Origin: Sphingobacteriaceae bacterium
Lineage (GTDB): Bacteria > Bacteroidota > Bacteroidia > B-17B0 > Aurantibacillaceae
DNA: 64,000 nt
Reading direction: 5' to 3'
NCBI GenBank assembly: GCA_016705695.1
Contig: JADJLA010000003.1
Coordinates: 62,001 to 126,000 of the forward strand
Shown here in pieces: positions 27,903 through 37,757 of the stretch; position 1 is the stretch's first letter; each line of letters begins with the position of its first letter. The notes under the pieces are model-generated. The model saw only the letters and a list, made by a program, of their open reading frames with translations. It had not been told where the DNA came from and made no database searches. The position numbers and the translations under genes were made by a program.

Positions 27903-30900
27903 ATGGGAAGTTTGCGATCTACAAGGCAATTAGTTTTTTTAACCTCAGTGGTGGTAGCTTTTTTTGGAAGCGTTTATTCACAAAATTTAGGCAGTAGCTC
28001 GTCATGGGCAAAGTCAACTGAAGGAAATAGATCGTTCATTCAAAACAAAGGGCAATTCTTTGTTGATCCAATGAACAGAACAGAAGTATTGTTTGCAGTG
28101 GATAATAGTACTTCAAAAATATATTTTACAAAAAAGGGGATAGTTTACAAGTTAGTAAAAGAAATAAAAAAATCAGTAGAGGAAAGAGAGCGTGAAGAGG
28201 AATTAGAGAAAGAGGCTAAAAGAAACATTAAAACTGCAGAAGAATTTAGGGCGTTTGAAGAAAAGGAACACAGGCTTAAGGTTGAGCGCGACATTGTGGA
28301 AATGCTTTGGACCAATGCAGACCCTAACGTTGAAGTGATAGGTATCGATCCAAAGAACGATTATCACAGTTATAATGTCATCATGCCAGGAGGTACTTTT
28401 AAGAACATAAATTACATCAAGGGTTATGAGAAGATAGTTTACAAGAATTTATATCCCGGTATAGATGTAGAGTATACGTTTGCTGAAAAGGACGGATTAA
28501 AATATTCTTTGATCTTGCACCCTGGTGCCGATGCATCAATTTTTAAGATGGTATACAATAAAGATGCAAGAACGGTTCTTAACGGAAACTTACACATTGA
28601 TACAAAGGTTGGCGAGATCATTGATCACGCTCCTTTCACATTTTACGAAAGTGATCATAATGTAACTATTAGATCAAAATTCAAAGTAAAAAATAATGAA
28701 GTGAGCTTTGAGCTTGGCGATTACGACCACCTTAAAACAGTTGTTATTGATCCGTGGACACAGACCCCTAATTTCGTGTCTAATTGGGATTGCGTTTGGG
28801 AATGTGAAAAAGATGGAGCGGGTAATGTATATATTATTGGTGGCGTAAATAAGATGCAACTGCTTAAATATAACGCCGGAGGCACACTTCAATGGACCTA
28901 CAATACCCCTTACGATACCTCAGCATGGCTTGGTACTTTTGCAACTGATAATGCAGGTAACTCATACGTTACACAGGGCTCAACAGCTCAGATACAAAAG
29001 ATAAATACTGCAGGAGGATTAGTTTGGAATAATACAAGTCCAAGTAGTATGCTATCGGCCGAATTTTGGAACATTACTTTTAACTGCGATCAAACCCGTT
29101 TAGTTGTTGGAGGTACAGGAGGCGCACTTCCGCCATTGCCTTACATTTACCAAATTGATGTGAATACCGGAAATGTAGTAAGCAGTTTACAAGTAACTCC
29201 TGCAAATTTATTTCCTACGCAAGAGGTGAGATCTATATGCCCAAGCGGAAATGGAAAATATTATTTTTTAACGCACGATACGGTAGGTTACATCAATCAA
29301 AACTTTTCTATTTGCGGCCCAAATACGTCGGCGATAAAAAAAGCAAGTAATTCGTATGGGCTATCATACAAGTGCGAGAATTTTAGATATAATAATTCCG
29401 GTATCATGGCAATTCGTTCGAGTGGCCAGTTTTTTTATACGCACAGAGGTAACCAAATTGATAAACGTTCGCTTACAACGTTAGCGGTTATAAGTTCAGC
29501 TGCAATTCCGGGTGGAGGATATGCAGGAAGTGCAGTTCAAAATAGCGGAATAGATATTGACGCGTGTGGAAACGTTTACGTTGGTTCTAAGAATCAGATA
29601 GTGAAGTATGATGCCAATCTTACACAACTTGCAACCTTTGCAACGTCATCAGCTTTTAATGTTTATGATGTGCATGTGAGCACAGGAGGCGATATTATTG
29701 CTTGTGGAAGTACAGGTACTAGCGCAACAGCTGCTCGTACAGGTTATATTCAATCAATTGCGGCAAGTGCTTGTGCTGTTATTTCTTTTACATGTTGCGA
29801 TCCTTCTATTTGTATCCCGCCAAAAAAATGCATCACCGATCCTTCTTTCTCGTTAACTGTTTCTACACTGGGCGGTACATGGAGCGGAACAGGAGTAAAT
29901 GCGTCAGGTATATTTAGTCCGGCTTTAGCTGGGGTAGGAACACACACAGTAGTTTACACTTTAGCGTGTGGTTCAGAGTCGGTTTTAATAACCGTGTCGT
30001 CTTGTTCACTTAATATTTGCCAAACAAATGGTTCTTTAACTGTTTCAGGTGGTACTGGCCCATATGTTTGGTCGAGTATTAGCACTTCTTTAAATTGTAC
30101 TGCGTGTCCATTTTCAACATGTACTTTTTTATGCCCCGGAACTCAAGTTTCTGTTTGGACCGCAACCGGTAGTCCTGTAAGTCCTCCTACAGCAACTGTT
30201 TTCCCTATTAAAGTAAAAGACGCAAACGGCACTACGTATACTATCACAAATATGGCTTCTGTTCCTAACTGCACAAATACGTGTCCTACATTAACCATTT
30301 CAGTTACGTCGCAAACAAACGTAAATTGTTTTGGTGCAAGCACAGGTTCGGCTGCCTTAACTACAACCGGCGGTGTTGGTCCACATACTTATACTTGGGT
30401 GCCTGGAAATCTTATTGGCGCATCGCAAACCGGTTTAGCGGCCGGTGTGTATACTATTAACGTAAAAGACGTGAATGGCTGTACGGGATCAAAAACAGTT
30501 AGTATTTCACAACCTACTTCTGCAATTAGTGTAAGTGTTGCATCCAATGCATCTTTAACGTGTGCTCAAAATGGCTCGGCTTCGGTTGTTGCAAGTGGAG
30601 GAACTCCTGGTTATACATATACATGGTCGCCAAATGGTGGCAATGCGAGTTCGGCAACAAATTTATCTGCGGGTAATTACACTGTTACAATAAAAGACGC
30701 TAACGGCTGTACAACCACAACAGTATTAACCATCAATCAAAACACAACAGCACCAATTGTAACTGTATCTGGTAATGCAACATTAACATGTATAAATACT
30801 GCGGCTGTATTAACCGGAACTTCGGTAACAACAGGATCAAGTTATACTTGGCAACCCGGTAATATTTTCTCAAATACAATTTCGGTAAGTACACCAGGTA

Positions 30901-33900
30901 ATTATACATTAAACGCTATTAATCCATTAAATGGTTGTTTGGGTTCAACGGTTGTAGTAGTAACGCAAAATACGGTAGTGCCAAGTGTAACTGTTGCAGT
31001 TAGTGGTACTTTAACTTGTACAAATATTACTTCAACATTAACTGGCGGTTCAAATGCATCACCGGCTAGTTTTACGTGGATGCCAGGCAATGTAACGAGC
31101 TCAACGGCTGTGGTAAGCTTACCGGGCAATTACACACTTACGGTTACAAACCCGGCCAATGGCTGCGTTAATTCAACTGTAGCAATAGTTGTGCAAAATA
31201 CAGCTACTCCAAATATTTCTGCAAGTGTAAACTCAACATTAACTTGTATCACTACATCTATTAGTATAATTGGTAATTCAAGTACGAGTGGAGTAAGTTA
31301 CTCGTGGCAACCAACGGGTCAAACAACCTCAAGCATTGCTGTTTCTACGCCAGGAAATTATACACTAACGGTTATCGATCCTTCTAATGGATGTAAATCG
31401 AATACAGTTGTGGCGGTTGTTCAAAATACAACTTTACCTAATGTATCTGCTACGATAGGCGGATCTATAACATGCTCTAATCCTACTGTAATTCTTAATG
31501 GAAATTCTACAACACCTAGCGCAACGTTCACATGGCAACCCGCAAATGTAAATTCATCTACAATTTCGGTTGCAGCAGCAGGTAGCTATACATTGTTTGT
31601 TCAGGATCCAATAAATGGCTGTATAAATTCAACCGTTGTAACGGTTATTCAAGCAGCAGGTGTACCAACTATTTCAGCAAGTTCTAGTAATAGTTTGAAT
31701 TGTGTGAATACAACAGCCACGCTTACGGCTCAAAGTAATGGACATACAACAGTTTGGAATGGCGGATCATTATCAAATGCTAGTAATCCTGCAACTATAA
31801 GTGCCCCGGGTTCTTATACCGCAATTACTACAAACACAACAAGCGGTTGTACAAGTTCTATTGTTATTTCTGTGATACAAAACACAACTGCTCCTAGCAT
31901 TACTATTGTTAATGGCGGCACATTAACTTGCACCAATACAAGCGTGTTGCTTACCGGAAGTTCAAATGCGGCGCCTGCAACTTATACATGGCAGCCTAGT
32001 AATATTTTTACAAATACAATTAGTGTTTCGGTGGCTGGCAATTATACCTTAACGCTAACCGATCTTTTAAATGGTTGTGCCAACTCAAGTGTGGTAACAG
32101 TGGTTCAAAATACAGTTGCACCAAATGTTTCTGCTTCTGTGGGATCAACATTAACATGTAGTAATACGTTGGTTACTCTCACAGGAAACTCTTCAACCAG
32201 TGGCGCTGCATTCTTGTGGCAACCTATGAACCAAAATACATCTACGGTATCGGTTTCTTCGGTAGGCAACTATTCCTTAACAGTAACTGATCCGAGCAAC
32301 GGTTGTACCTCAAATACGGTTGTGAGTGTTGTTCAAAATACGCTGTTGCCAAATATTTCTGCTATAGTTGGAGGAACAATTACATGTACAATTCCAACAG
32401 TGGTTATAAATGGGAATTCAACCACGAGTGCTGCAACATTTACATGGTTACCTTCAAATGTGAACACAAGTAGTGTAATAGTTGTTAGCTCTGGAAATTA
32501 TACATTTAATGTTACCGATCCTTTAAATGGTTGTGTAAATAGTACGGTTGTAACTGTAACACAAAATGGTGCATTCCCGAATATAAATATTATTACGCCT
32601 GCAACTTTAACATGTATCAATTCTACAGTGGCTTTAATAGGATCGTCATCCACTAGTGGAGTTACTTATTTGTGGATACCACAAAGTGTAAATACGCCAA
32701 CTGCAGTAGCTTCAAGCGCAGGTAGCTATACATTTAGTGTGTTTGATCCTGTAAATGGCTGTACAAGTAATAGTGTTGTGAGCGTAACTCAAATTATTAA
32801 TACACCAACTGCAGTTCTTGTAAAATCAAGCGATCTTAATTGTTCGGCAACTAATGTTACCTTAACTGCTCAGGGCAGTGGTAATAATTATGTATGGAAT
32901 GGCGGCAGCTTAGTAAATGCATTAAATCCTTCGGTTGTAAATGCAGCAGGAAATTATACGGTAACAATTACTGATGCTGTAAGTGGTTGTGTGAGTAATT
33001 CGGTTATTACAGTAAATCAAAGTTCGCTAACACCAAATATATCAGCAATAAAATCGAATGACCTCGATTGCAATAATACTCAAGTTACTTTAACCGGAAG
33101 TTCAACAAGTACCAATGTTAATTTCCAATGGGTAGGTGGTCCTGCTTCGCAAATATTTAATGTAACTTCTCCGGGTATTTACACTTTATCAGTTACTGAT
33201 CCAGGAAGTGGTTGTGTGGTTTTCACAACGATTGCTGTGAGTAGTATACCAATGTTCAGTACATCACTTTCTGTTTTTGGTCAAATAAGTTGTAATGGCG
33301 GTTCCAACGGCGTGATTGAAATAAATAACATGGGTGGTGGCCAAGCGCCTTTCACAATTACAAATGTAAATAGCAGCGCTGTTATAAATAATGTGATCGC
33401 ATTCCCTGTCCAAATAAACGGATTAAGCGCTGCAACCTATACTATATTAATAACCGATGCAAATGGTTGTTCAAAAACGCACGAGTTAACATTAAACGAT
33501 CCGTCCAAATTAAATTTAATGATTGGTGGAATTGCAGATGTGTGTGCAGGGCAACATGCAATTGTATCATCAACCATTAATGGAGGCTCACCAGGGTATA
33601 CGTATTTGTGGACCCCGAGTGGAGCAAATACATCAACAATAAGCGTTGTTCCATTAGCTTCAGAGCAATACACACTGTTAGCAATCGATTCGCGAGGTTG
33701 TGCGATCTCTTCTACTCTGAATATTACAACTCATCCACAACCTTTAATAGAACTTGATAAACCAAGTGTTTTTGGTTGTAACCCGGTTTGTAACACATTT
33801 AGTTTAATGCAAAACCAAATACCAGGATACTCATACACATGGTGGTTCTACAATACCCTAGGCAGCACTGTTTCGGCGGTATATAGCCCAACCATTTGTT

Positions 33901-34523
33901 TCAATACCCCTGGAGTATATAATGTGAGCGTGAGCATTTCCTCACCGTTTAATTGCAATGCTACACGATCGTATTCAAACTACATAACAGTATTTAGTAA
34001 ACCTATAGCAGATTTTAGATTTACCCCCGATAAAGCAAGTACTACCGAACCGGAGATCAAATTTTACGATCAAAGCACGGGAGCAACTACGTATAGTTGG
34101 TACGATGAGAACGACCAATTCTCAACCGAGAAGGATCCTACGCATAGTTTTTACGATCCGGGTAAATTCTTAGTATCGTTGATCGTTTCAAATCAATATT
34201 GTTCAGATACAATTTCAAAATACATTTCGTTTGAAGATGAGTTGTTCTATATCCCAAATACATTCACTCCAAATGATGACGGATTGAATGATCTTTTCCA
34301 TCCTGTCATCATAGGATTTAAAGAAGAAGGTTACAATTTCATGATCTTTGATCGTTGGGGAACGTTGTTATATAAAACGCATGATCTAAAGGACAAAGGA
34401 TGGAATGGATATTATAGAGGCGAAATGAGTAAGGATGATGTTTATATTTGGATGATAGATGTTAAGTCATCTATGTCGGGTAAAATGAAACATTTAACAG
34501 GACATGTTACGCTCCTAAAATAA
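27903..34523 (+). CDS. Giant multi-repeat surface adhesin with gliding-motility-type C-terminal domain
   Basis: 2206 residues. After the signal peptide (FLTSVVVAFFGSVYSQ) comes a DUF7948-like N-terminal domain (FIQNKGQFFVDPMNRTEVLFA) with a charged Glu/Lys helix at about residues 90-140. A propeller-like region follows (about 290-620). Two SprB-type repeats (NVNCFGASTGSAALTTTGG; NGSASVVASGGTPGYTYTW) precede eleven 76-residue Cys-containing repeats at 30753-33248. Another SprB-like repeat, a PKD domain (ADFRFTPDKAS...TYSWYDE) and a type B / gliding-motility-associated C-terminal domain (IPNTFTPNDDGLNDLFHP to LTGHVTLLK) complete it. Likely exported by T9SS, surface attached, and involved in adhesion or gliding like SprB; that role is inferred. 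Confidence 0.9.
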   Translation: MGSLRSTRQLVFLTSVVVAFFGSVYSQNLGSSSSWAKSTEGNRSFIQNKGQFFVDPMNRTEVLFAVDNSTSKIYFTKKGIVYKLVKEIKKSVEEREREEELEKEAKRNIKTAEEFRAFEEKEHRLKVERDIVEMLWTNADPNVEVIGIDPKNDYHSYNVIMPGGTFKNINYIKGYEKIVYKNLYPGIDVEYTFAEKDGLKYSLILHPGADASIFKMVYNKDARTVLNGNLHIDTKVGEIIDHAPFTFYESDHNVTIRSKFKVKNNEVSFELGDYDHLKTVVIDPWTQTPNFVSNWDCVWECEKDGAGNVYIIGGVNKMQLLKYNAGGTLQWTYNTPYDTSAWLGTFATDNAGNSYVTQGSTAQIQKINTAGGLVWNNTSPSSMLSAEFWNITFNCDQTRLVVGGTGGALPPLPYIYQIDVNTGNVVSSLQVTPANLFPTQEVRSICPSGNGKYYFLTHDTVGYINQNFSICGPNTSAIKKASNSYGLSYKCENFRYNNSGIMAIRSSGQFFYTHRGNQIDKRSLTTLAVISSAAIPGGGYAGSAVQNSGIDIDACGNVYVGSKNQIVKYDANLTQLATFATSSAFNVYDVHVSTGGDIIACGSTGTSATAARTGYIQSIAASACAVISFTCCDPSICIPPKKCITDPSFSLTVSTLGGTWSGTGVNASGIFSPALAGVGTHTVVYTLACGSESVLITVSSCSLNICQTNGSLTVSGGTGPYVWSSISTSLNCTACPFSTCTFLCPGTQVSVWTATGSPVSPPTATVFPIKVKDANGTTYTITNMASVPNCTNTCPTLTISVTSQTNVNCFGASTGSAALTTTGGVGPHTYTWVPGNLIGASQTGLAAGVYTINVKDVNGCTGSKTVSISQPTSAISVSVASNASLTCAQNGSASVVASGGTPGYTYTWSPNGGNASSATNLSAGNYTVTIKDANGCTTTTVLTINQNTTAPIVTVSGNATLTCINTAAVLTGTSVTTGSSYTWQPGNIFSNTISVSTPGNYTLNAINPLNGCLGSTVVVVTQNTVVPSVTVAVSGTLTCTNITSTLTGGSNASPASFTWMPGNVTSSTAVVSLPGNYTLTVTNPANGCVNSTVAIVVQNTATPNISASVNSTLTCITTSISIIGNSSTSGVSYSWQPTGQTTSSIAVSTPGNYTLTVIDPSNGCKSNTVVAVVQNTTLPNVSATIGGSITCSNPTVILNGNSTTPSATFTWQPANVNSSTISVAAAGSYTLFVQDPINGCINSTVVTVIQAAGVPTISASSSNSLNCVNTTATLTAQSNGHTTVWNGGSLSNASNPATISAPGSYTAITTNTTSGCTSSIVISVIQNTTAPSITIVNGGTLTCTNTSVLLTGSSNAAPATYTWQPSNIFTNTISVSVAGNYTLTLTDLLNGCANSSVVTVVQNTVAPNVSASVGSTLTCSNTLVTLTGNSSTSGAAFLWQPMNQNTSTVSVSSVGNYSLTVTDPSNGCTSNTVVSVVQNTLLPNISAIVGGTITCTIPTVVINGNSTTSAATFTWLPSNVNTSSVIVVSSGNYTFNVTDPLNGCVNSTVVTVTQNGAFPNINIITPATLTCINSTVALIGSSSTSGVTYLWIPQSVNTPTAVASSAGSYTFSVFDPVNGCTSNSVVSVTQIINTPTAVLVKSSDLNCSATNVTLTAQGSGNNYVWNGGSLVNALNPSVVNAAGNYTVTITDAVSGCVSNSVITVNQSSLTPNISAIKSNDLDCNNTQVTLTGSSTSTNVNFQWVGGPASQIFNVTSPGIYTLSVTDPGSGCVVFTTIAVSSIPMFSTSLSVFGQISCNGGSNGVIEINNMGGGQAPFTITNVNSSAVINNVIAFPVQINGLSAATYTILITDANGCSKTHELTLNDPSKLNLMIGGIADVCAGQHAIVSSTINGGSPGYTYLWTPSGANTSTISVVPLASEQYTLLAIDSRGCAISSTLNITTHPQPLIELDKPSVFGCNPVCNTFSLMQNQIPGYSYTWWFYNTLGSTVSAVYSPTICFNTPGVYNVSVSISSPFNCNATRSYSNYITVFSKPIADFRFTPDKASTTEPEIKFYDQSTGATTYSWYDENDQFSTEKDPTHSFYDPGKFLVSLIVSNQYCSDTISKYISFEDELFYIPNTFTPNDDGLNDLFHPVIIGFKEEGYNFMIFDRWGTLLYKTHDLKDKGWNGYYRGEMSKDDVYIWMIDVKSSMSGKMKHLTGHVTLLK
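30753..33248 (+). repeat. Eleven tandem ~76-residue (228-bp) repeats in the adhesin
   Basis: Each unit starts PNxS and runs through LTC...LTG.S.....TWxP.N...T..VS..GNYTLTVTDP.NGC..STVV.VVQNT. Every copy keeps two cysteines, one in the LTC segment and one in the NGC segment. Copies 5 and 10 share the variant WNGGSLxNAxNP, copies 4 and 8 share GG(S/T)ITC and the NGNSTT motif, and copies 1 and 6 share the NIF.NTISVS motif. Confidence 0.9.
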
Positions 34524-34588
34524 AAAATTAACCTTTTTTCTATCTGTGTTTTTTGGTTTATATAAGTAATAGTAATGATAGAACAAAC

Positions 34589-34618
34589 AAAAAAGGTGCT
34601 GTAGTAAGCACCTTTTTT
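34589..34618. terminator. Bidirectional intrinsic terminator
   Basis: Perfect 12-bp stem (aaaaaaggtgct / agcacctttttt) around the loop gtagta. T-runs follow on both strands. It separates the adhesin gene from the convergent UDP-sugar dehydrogenase gene. Confidence 0.87.
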
Positions 34619-34636
34619 CGTTTTAGAAAGCCTTTA

Positions 34637-35926
34637 TTAAAGACTCCAATAAGTTAAGCCCTTTATTTTCCCTTTGTACATCCCTTTTATATCTACGAGT
34701 ACACCTTTATTAGAAAGGATTGTCTTATAGAATTTTTCATCAAGAGCTTTATATTCTTTATGATTTACAGCAACAATTACGCCATCATAACCTTTGCCTA
34801 ATTTGCTTAAACCAAAACCGTATTCGTGTTTTAATTCATCGCTATCAGCATGCGGATCAACGATCTCAACTTTAACACCAAAGGATTTTAATTCCTTTAC
34901 AATATCAGCTACTTTACTATTACGAATATCGCTTACGTCTTCTTTAAATGTAGCGCCCATAACCAATACTTTTGATTTGGAAATATTTTTTCCGCCTGCA
35001 ATAATCTTCTTTACGCAAGTTTTAGCTACATAAAAACCCATGCTGTCGTTTACATAACGTCCGCTATTGATCACGCGAGCATGATAACCTAAACTTTCTG
35101 CTTTGTAAGTCAAATAATAAGGGTCGACACCAATACAATGTCCGCCCACAAGGCCCGGTGAGAATTTCAAGAAATTCCATTTGGTGCCGGCTGCAGCCAA
35201 TACATCATACGTATTAATTCCCATTTTATTGAAAATGATCGAGAGCTCATTCATCAATGCAATATTCACGTCGCGTTGTGTGTTCTCAATAATTTTTGCG
35301 GCTTCAGCAACTTTAATGCTAGATGCTTTATGTGTTCCGGGTTCAACAATGATCTCGTATACTTGAGAGATATTCTCTAAACTTTCTTTATCGCAACCGC
35401 TTACTACTTTTAAAATTTTGGTGATGGTATGTTCTTTATCTCCCGGATTGATGCGCTCTGGCGAATAACCAACCTTAAAATCTTTCATGTATTTTAATCC
35501 GCTTACTTTTTCAAGTACGGGAATACAATCCTCTTCGGTACAACCCGGATAAACAGTTGATTCGTAAACCACATAATCACCTTTCTTTAAAACCTTACCA
35601 ACCGTGGTTGAGGCTGCTATCAAGGGTTTCAGGTCGGGTAGGTTATGTTCGTCAATTGGTGTTGGAACTGCAATAATAAAAAAGTTAGCTTTTTTAAGAT
35701 CCTCTAATTTGTGCGTAAAAGTTATATCCGAATTCTTGAATTCACTTTTTGGTAATTCATTACTCGGGTCAATTCCTTTCTTCATCAAATTCACGCGCTT
35801 CTCGTTGATGTCGAAACCTATCACCTTTACTTTTTTCGCGAAAGCCAAAGCAATAGGTAAGCCAACATAGCCTAATCCGATCAAAGCAACTTGCGATTTC
35901 TTTTTTACAATATCCTGGTACATCAT
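34637..35926 (-). CDS. UDP-N-acetyl-hexosamine 6-dehydrogenase (nucleotide sugar dehydrogenase, WbpA/WbpO/TviB type)
   Basis: 429 residues. These NAD enzymes oxidise C6 of a UDP-HexNAc to the uronic acid in two steps. Motifs: Rossmann VALIGLGYVGLPIALAFA, IIAVPTPIDEHNLPDL, YESTVYPGCTEE, the E-R-I-N-P-G loop (GYSPERINPGD), and the catalytic cysteine in SPGLVGGHCIGVDPYYLTYKAE. The last segment favours the VipA/WbpO/WbpA branch over UDP-glucose dehydrogenase. Two ATGs, at 35926 and 35923, are equally possible. It is the last gene of a three-gene unit, 8 bp after the Gfo/Idh gene. Whether the substrate is UDP-GlcNAc or UDP-GalNAc is not decidable here; the neighbours favour a WbpA-like role. Confidence 0.88.
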   Translation of the reverse strand: MMYQDIVKKKSQVALIGLGYVGLPIALAFAKKVKVIGFDINEKRVNLMKKGIDPSNELPKSEFKNSDITFTHKLEDLKKANFFIIAVPTPIDEHNLPDLKPLIAASTTVGKVLKKGDYVVYESTVYPGCTEEDCIPVLEKVSGLKYMKDFKVGYSPERINPGDKEHTITKILKVVSGCDKESLENISQVYEIIVEPGTHKASSIKVAEAAKIIENTQRDVNIALMNELSIIFNKMGINTYDVLAAAGTKWNFLKFSPGLVGGHCIGVDPYYLTYKAESLGYHARVINSGRYVNDSMGFYVAKTCVKKIIAGGKNISKSKVLVMGATFKEDVSDIRNSKVADIVKELKSFGVKVEIVDPHADSDELKHEYGFGLSKLGKGYDGVIVAVNHKEYKALDEKFYKTILSNKGVLVDIKGMYKGKIKGLTYWSL

Positions 35927-35934
35927 ATAAGTAC

Positions 35935-36966
35935 TTATTTATTTTTTAAAACAGACTTTGGTCTCAGATCGTAGATGCGCTCAATGATATCAACCACTTT
36001 CAATCCTTCTAACGCATTTGTAGATATTTTATTTTTCCCTTGTAAGGTTTCAACAACATTCTCAATTACGTTATGATGATTATTTGCCGAACCTTTATAT
36101 GCGCCGTAATCATTGGCAGGATTGGTTTCCGCCAAGTCAGGCATTTTGTAATCTTTAATATTACATACTTCAATTTGATCCATGTATTGTCCGCCAACTT
36201 TCACGCTTCCTTTACTTCCAACAATAGTTAACGACGATTCTAAATTTTTTTCCCAAACAGAGGTTGAGTAATTAACGCAGCCCATTCCTCCATTCACAAA
36301 ATCAAAACTTACAAAACCACTATCTTCAAATGCTGTGCTTTTTTGGTGATTAAAATCGGCAAATTTTGCTTGGATATTCGTGATATCTCCAAATAGCCAA
36401 TACATAATATCTATCCAGTGGCTGAATTGCGTAAATAAAGTTCCTCCATCAAGATCTTGTGTGCCTTTCCATCCGCCAGCTTTGTAATATCTATCATCAC
36501 GGTTCCAGTAACAATTCAACTGTACCATGTAAATATCGCCCATTAATTTTTTCTCCATCACTTCTTTTAACCACATGCTTGGAGGAGAATAGCGATTTTG
36601 CATTACACAAAAAACTGTTTTATGATGATGCAAGGCATTGTAAATTATTTTTTCGCAATCGGATTTTGAAAGCGCCATTGGCTTTTCAACTACTACGTGC
36701 TTGTTAGAATCTAATGCTTTTAAAGCGTGTGCAGCATGCAATCCATTGGGAGTGCAAACATTCACTACTTCCACTTCCGGATGTGCTTTTAAAAGATCAT
36801 CGATATTAGAATAGAATTTTTCTTTAAGGTCATCTATACCTAATTTTTCCTTTGGCAAAACATCACAAACTGCTACTAATTCGCAATCATCATTACGTCT
36901 TACCATTTCGGCGTGTCGTTTGCCAATATGTCCTTGTCCTACAACTGCAAATTTTATCTTTCCCAT
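35935..36966 (-). CDS. Gfo/Idh/MocA-family UDP-sugar 3-dehydrogenase (WbpB/WlbA-like)
   Basis: 343 residues. N-terminal Rossmann motif FAVVGQGHIGKRHAEM, then the family Glu-Lys-Pro motif HVVVEKPMALSKSDCEKI with the conserved lysine, and the C-terminal substrate domain with YWNRDDRYYKAGGWKGT and GGTLFTQFSHWIDIM (conserved His). WbpB/WlbA oxidises C3 of UDP-GlcNAc uronic acid so that an aminotransferase can install the 3-amino group. The gene overlaps the acetyltransferase stop by one base and is followed 8 bp later by the 6-dehydrogenase, so the three act together. Other Gfo/Idh activities cannot be excluded, but the neighbours make this the best reading. Confidence 0.85.
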   Translation of the reverse strand: MGKIKFAVVGQGHIGKRHAEMVRRNDDCELVAVCDVLPKEKLGIDDLKEKFYSNIDDLLKAHPEVEVVNVCTPNGLHAAHALKALDSNKHVVVEKPMALSKSDCEKIIYNALHHHKTVFCVMQNRYSPPSMWLKEVMEKKLMGDIYMVQLNCYWNRDDRYYKAGGWKGTQDLDGGTLFTQFSHWIDIMYWLFGDITNIQAKFADFNHQKSTAFEDSGFVSFDFVNGGMGCVNYSTSVWEKNLESSLTIVGSKGSVKVGGQYMDQIEVCNIKDYKMPDLAETNPANDYGAYKGSANNHHNVIENVVETLQGKNKISTNALEGLKVVDIIERIYDLRPKSVLKNK

Positions 36967-37547
36967 TAGCTTACGCGTTTTACTATATTATTTTTCAATT
37001 CGTAAGTTTGTTTGCTCTCTTCGCAAATGGCAATTCCGTTAGCATCAAAATTTAAGCGATGACCAAACTCACTCATCCATCCAATTTGTTTGGCCGGATT
37101 TCCAACCAATAATGCATACGCAGGAACATTTTTTGTTACAACAGCGCCTGCGCCAATAAAAGCAAACTCGCCAATATCATGTCCGCAAACAATAGTTGAG
37201 TTAGCGCCAATAGTAGCCCCTTTTCCAACATGAGTTTTGGCGTACTGTTCTTTGCGATTTACAGCGCTTCTAGGATTTGTAACATTGGTAAAAACCATGC
37301 TTGGCCCAAGGAAAACATCATCGTCGCAAGTAACTCCGGTATAAATAGATACGTTATTTTGAACCTTTACATTATTGCCTAAAACTACTTCAGGAGACAC
37401 CACCACATTTTGACCTATATTACATTTTTTGCCTAGTTTACAGTTGGGCATGATGTGCGAAAAGTGCCAAATTTTGGTACCCTCTCCAATGGTACAGCCC
37501 TCGTCGATAACGGCCGTGGGATGTGCATAAAAACTGGTTTGGTCCAT
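36966..37547 (-). CDS. Left-handed beta-helix N-acetyltransferase (WbpD/WlbB-like)
   Basis: 193 residues made of hexapeptide repeats (for example IDEGCTIGEGTKIWHFSHIMPNC, in the family pattern) forming a left-handed beta helix. Later segments NPRSAVNRKEQY, GKGATIGANSTIVCGHDIGEFAFIG and PAYALLVGNPAKQIGWMSEFG are typical of WbpD/WlbB, which acetylate the 3-amino group of UDP-GlcNAc3N uronic acid using acetyl-CoA. It is the first gene of the cassette, directly behind a strong-looking promoter. The matching aminotransferase (WbpE/WlbC) is not in this window. Other sugar N- or O-acetyltransferases of the same fold are an alternative. Confidence 0.86.
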   Translation of the reverse strand: MDQTSFYAHPTAVIDEGCTIGEGTKIWHFSHIMPNCKLGKKCNIGQNVVVSPEVVLGNNVKVQNNVSIYTGVTCDDDVFLGPSMVFTNVTNPRSAVNRKEQYAKTHVGKGATIGANSTIVCGHDIGEFAFIGAGAVVTKNVPAYALLVGNPAKQIGWMSEFGHRLNFDANGIAICEESKQTYELKNNIVKRVS

Positions 37548-37563
37548 AAAAAAATTAAGAGTA

Positions 37564-37593
37564 CAAATTTAGAAAAACCATTAATATCTCAAA
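37564..37593 (-). promoter_or_regulatory. Promoter of the sugar-nucleotide cassette
   Basis: On the minus strand TTTG (complement of 37590-37593), 18 bp, then TAAATTTG (complement of 37564-37571). It matches the Bacteroidota -33/-7 consensus exactly and lies 17 bp upstream of the first ATG. Confidence 0.65.
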
Positions 37594-37757
37594 ATTTTGA
37601 TTATCAATTAACTGGAAAATCACTTATGTGTTAAAATGTACCAATTGTGAAAAAATAAGTACCAAATCGTAAAAAAGGCAAAAGGTTATTTTTTTATTCA
37701 AAGAAAAATGAACATTTTTGTTAAAATTATACAATTTATAATCGATAAATATTTGCT

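Noticed and set aside
30753..33248. Regularly spaced repeats that might be taken for a CRISPR array
   Set aside because: The period is 228 bp, the repeats are coding throughout, diverged, and have no spacers. They are protein domain repeats.
29750..33673. Several antisense frames of 60-80 codons within the adhesin gene
   Set aside because: They mirror the Thr/Val/Asn-rich repeats of the sense gene and recur with the repeats; no independent coding evidence.
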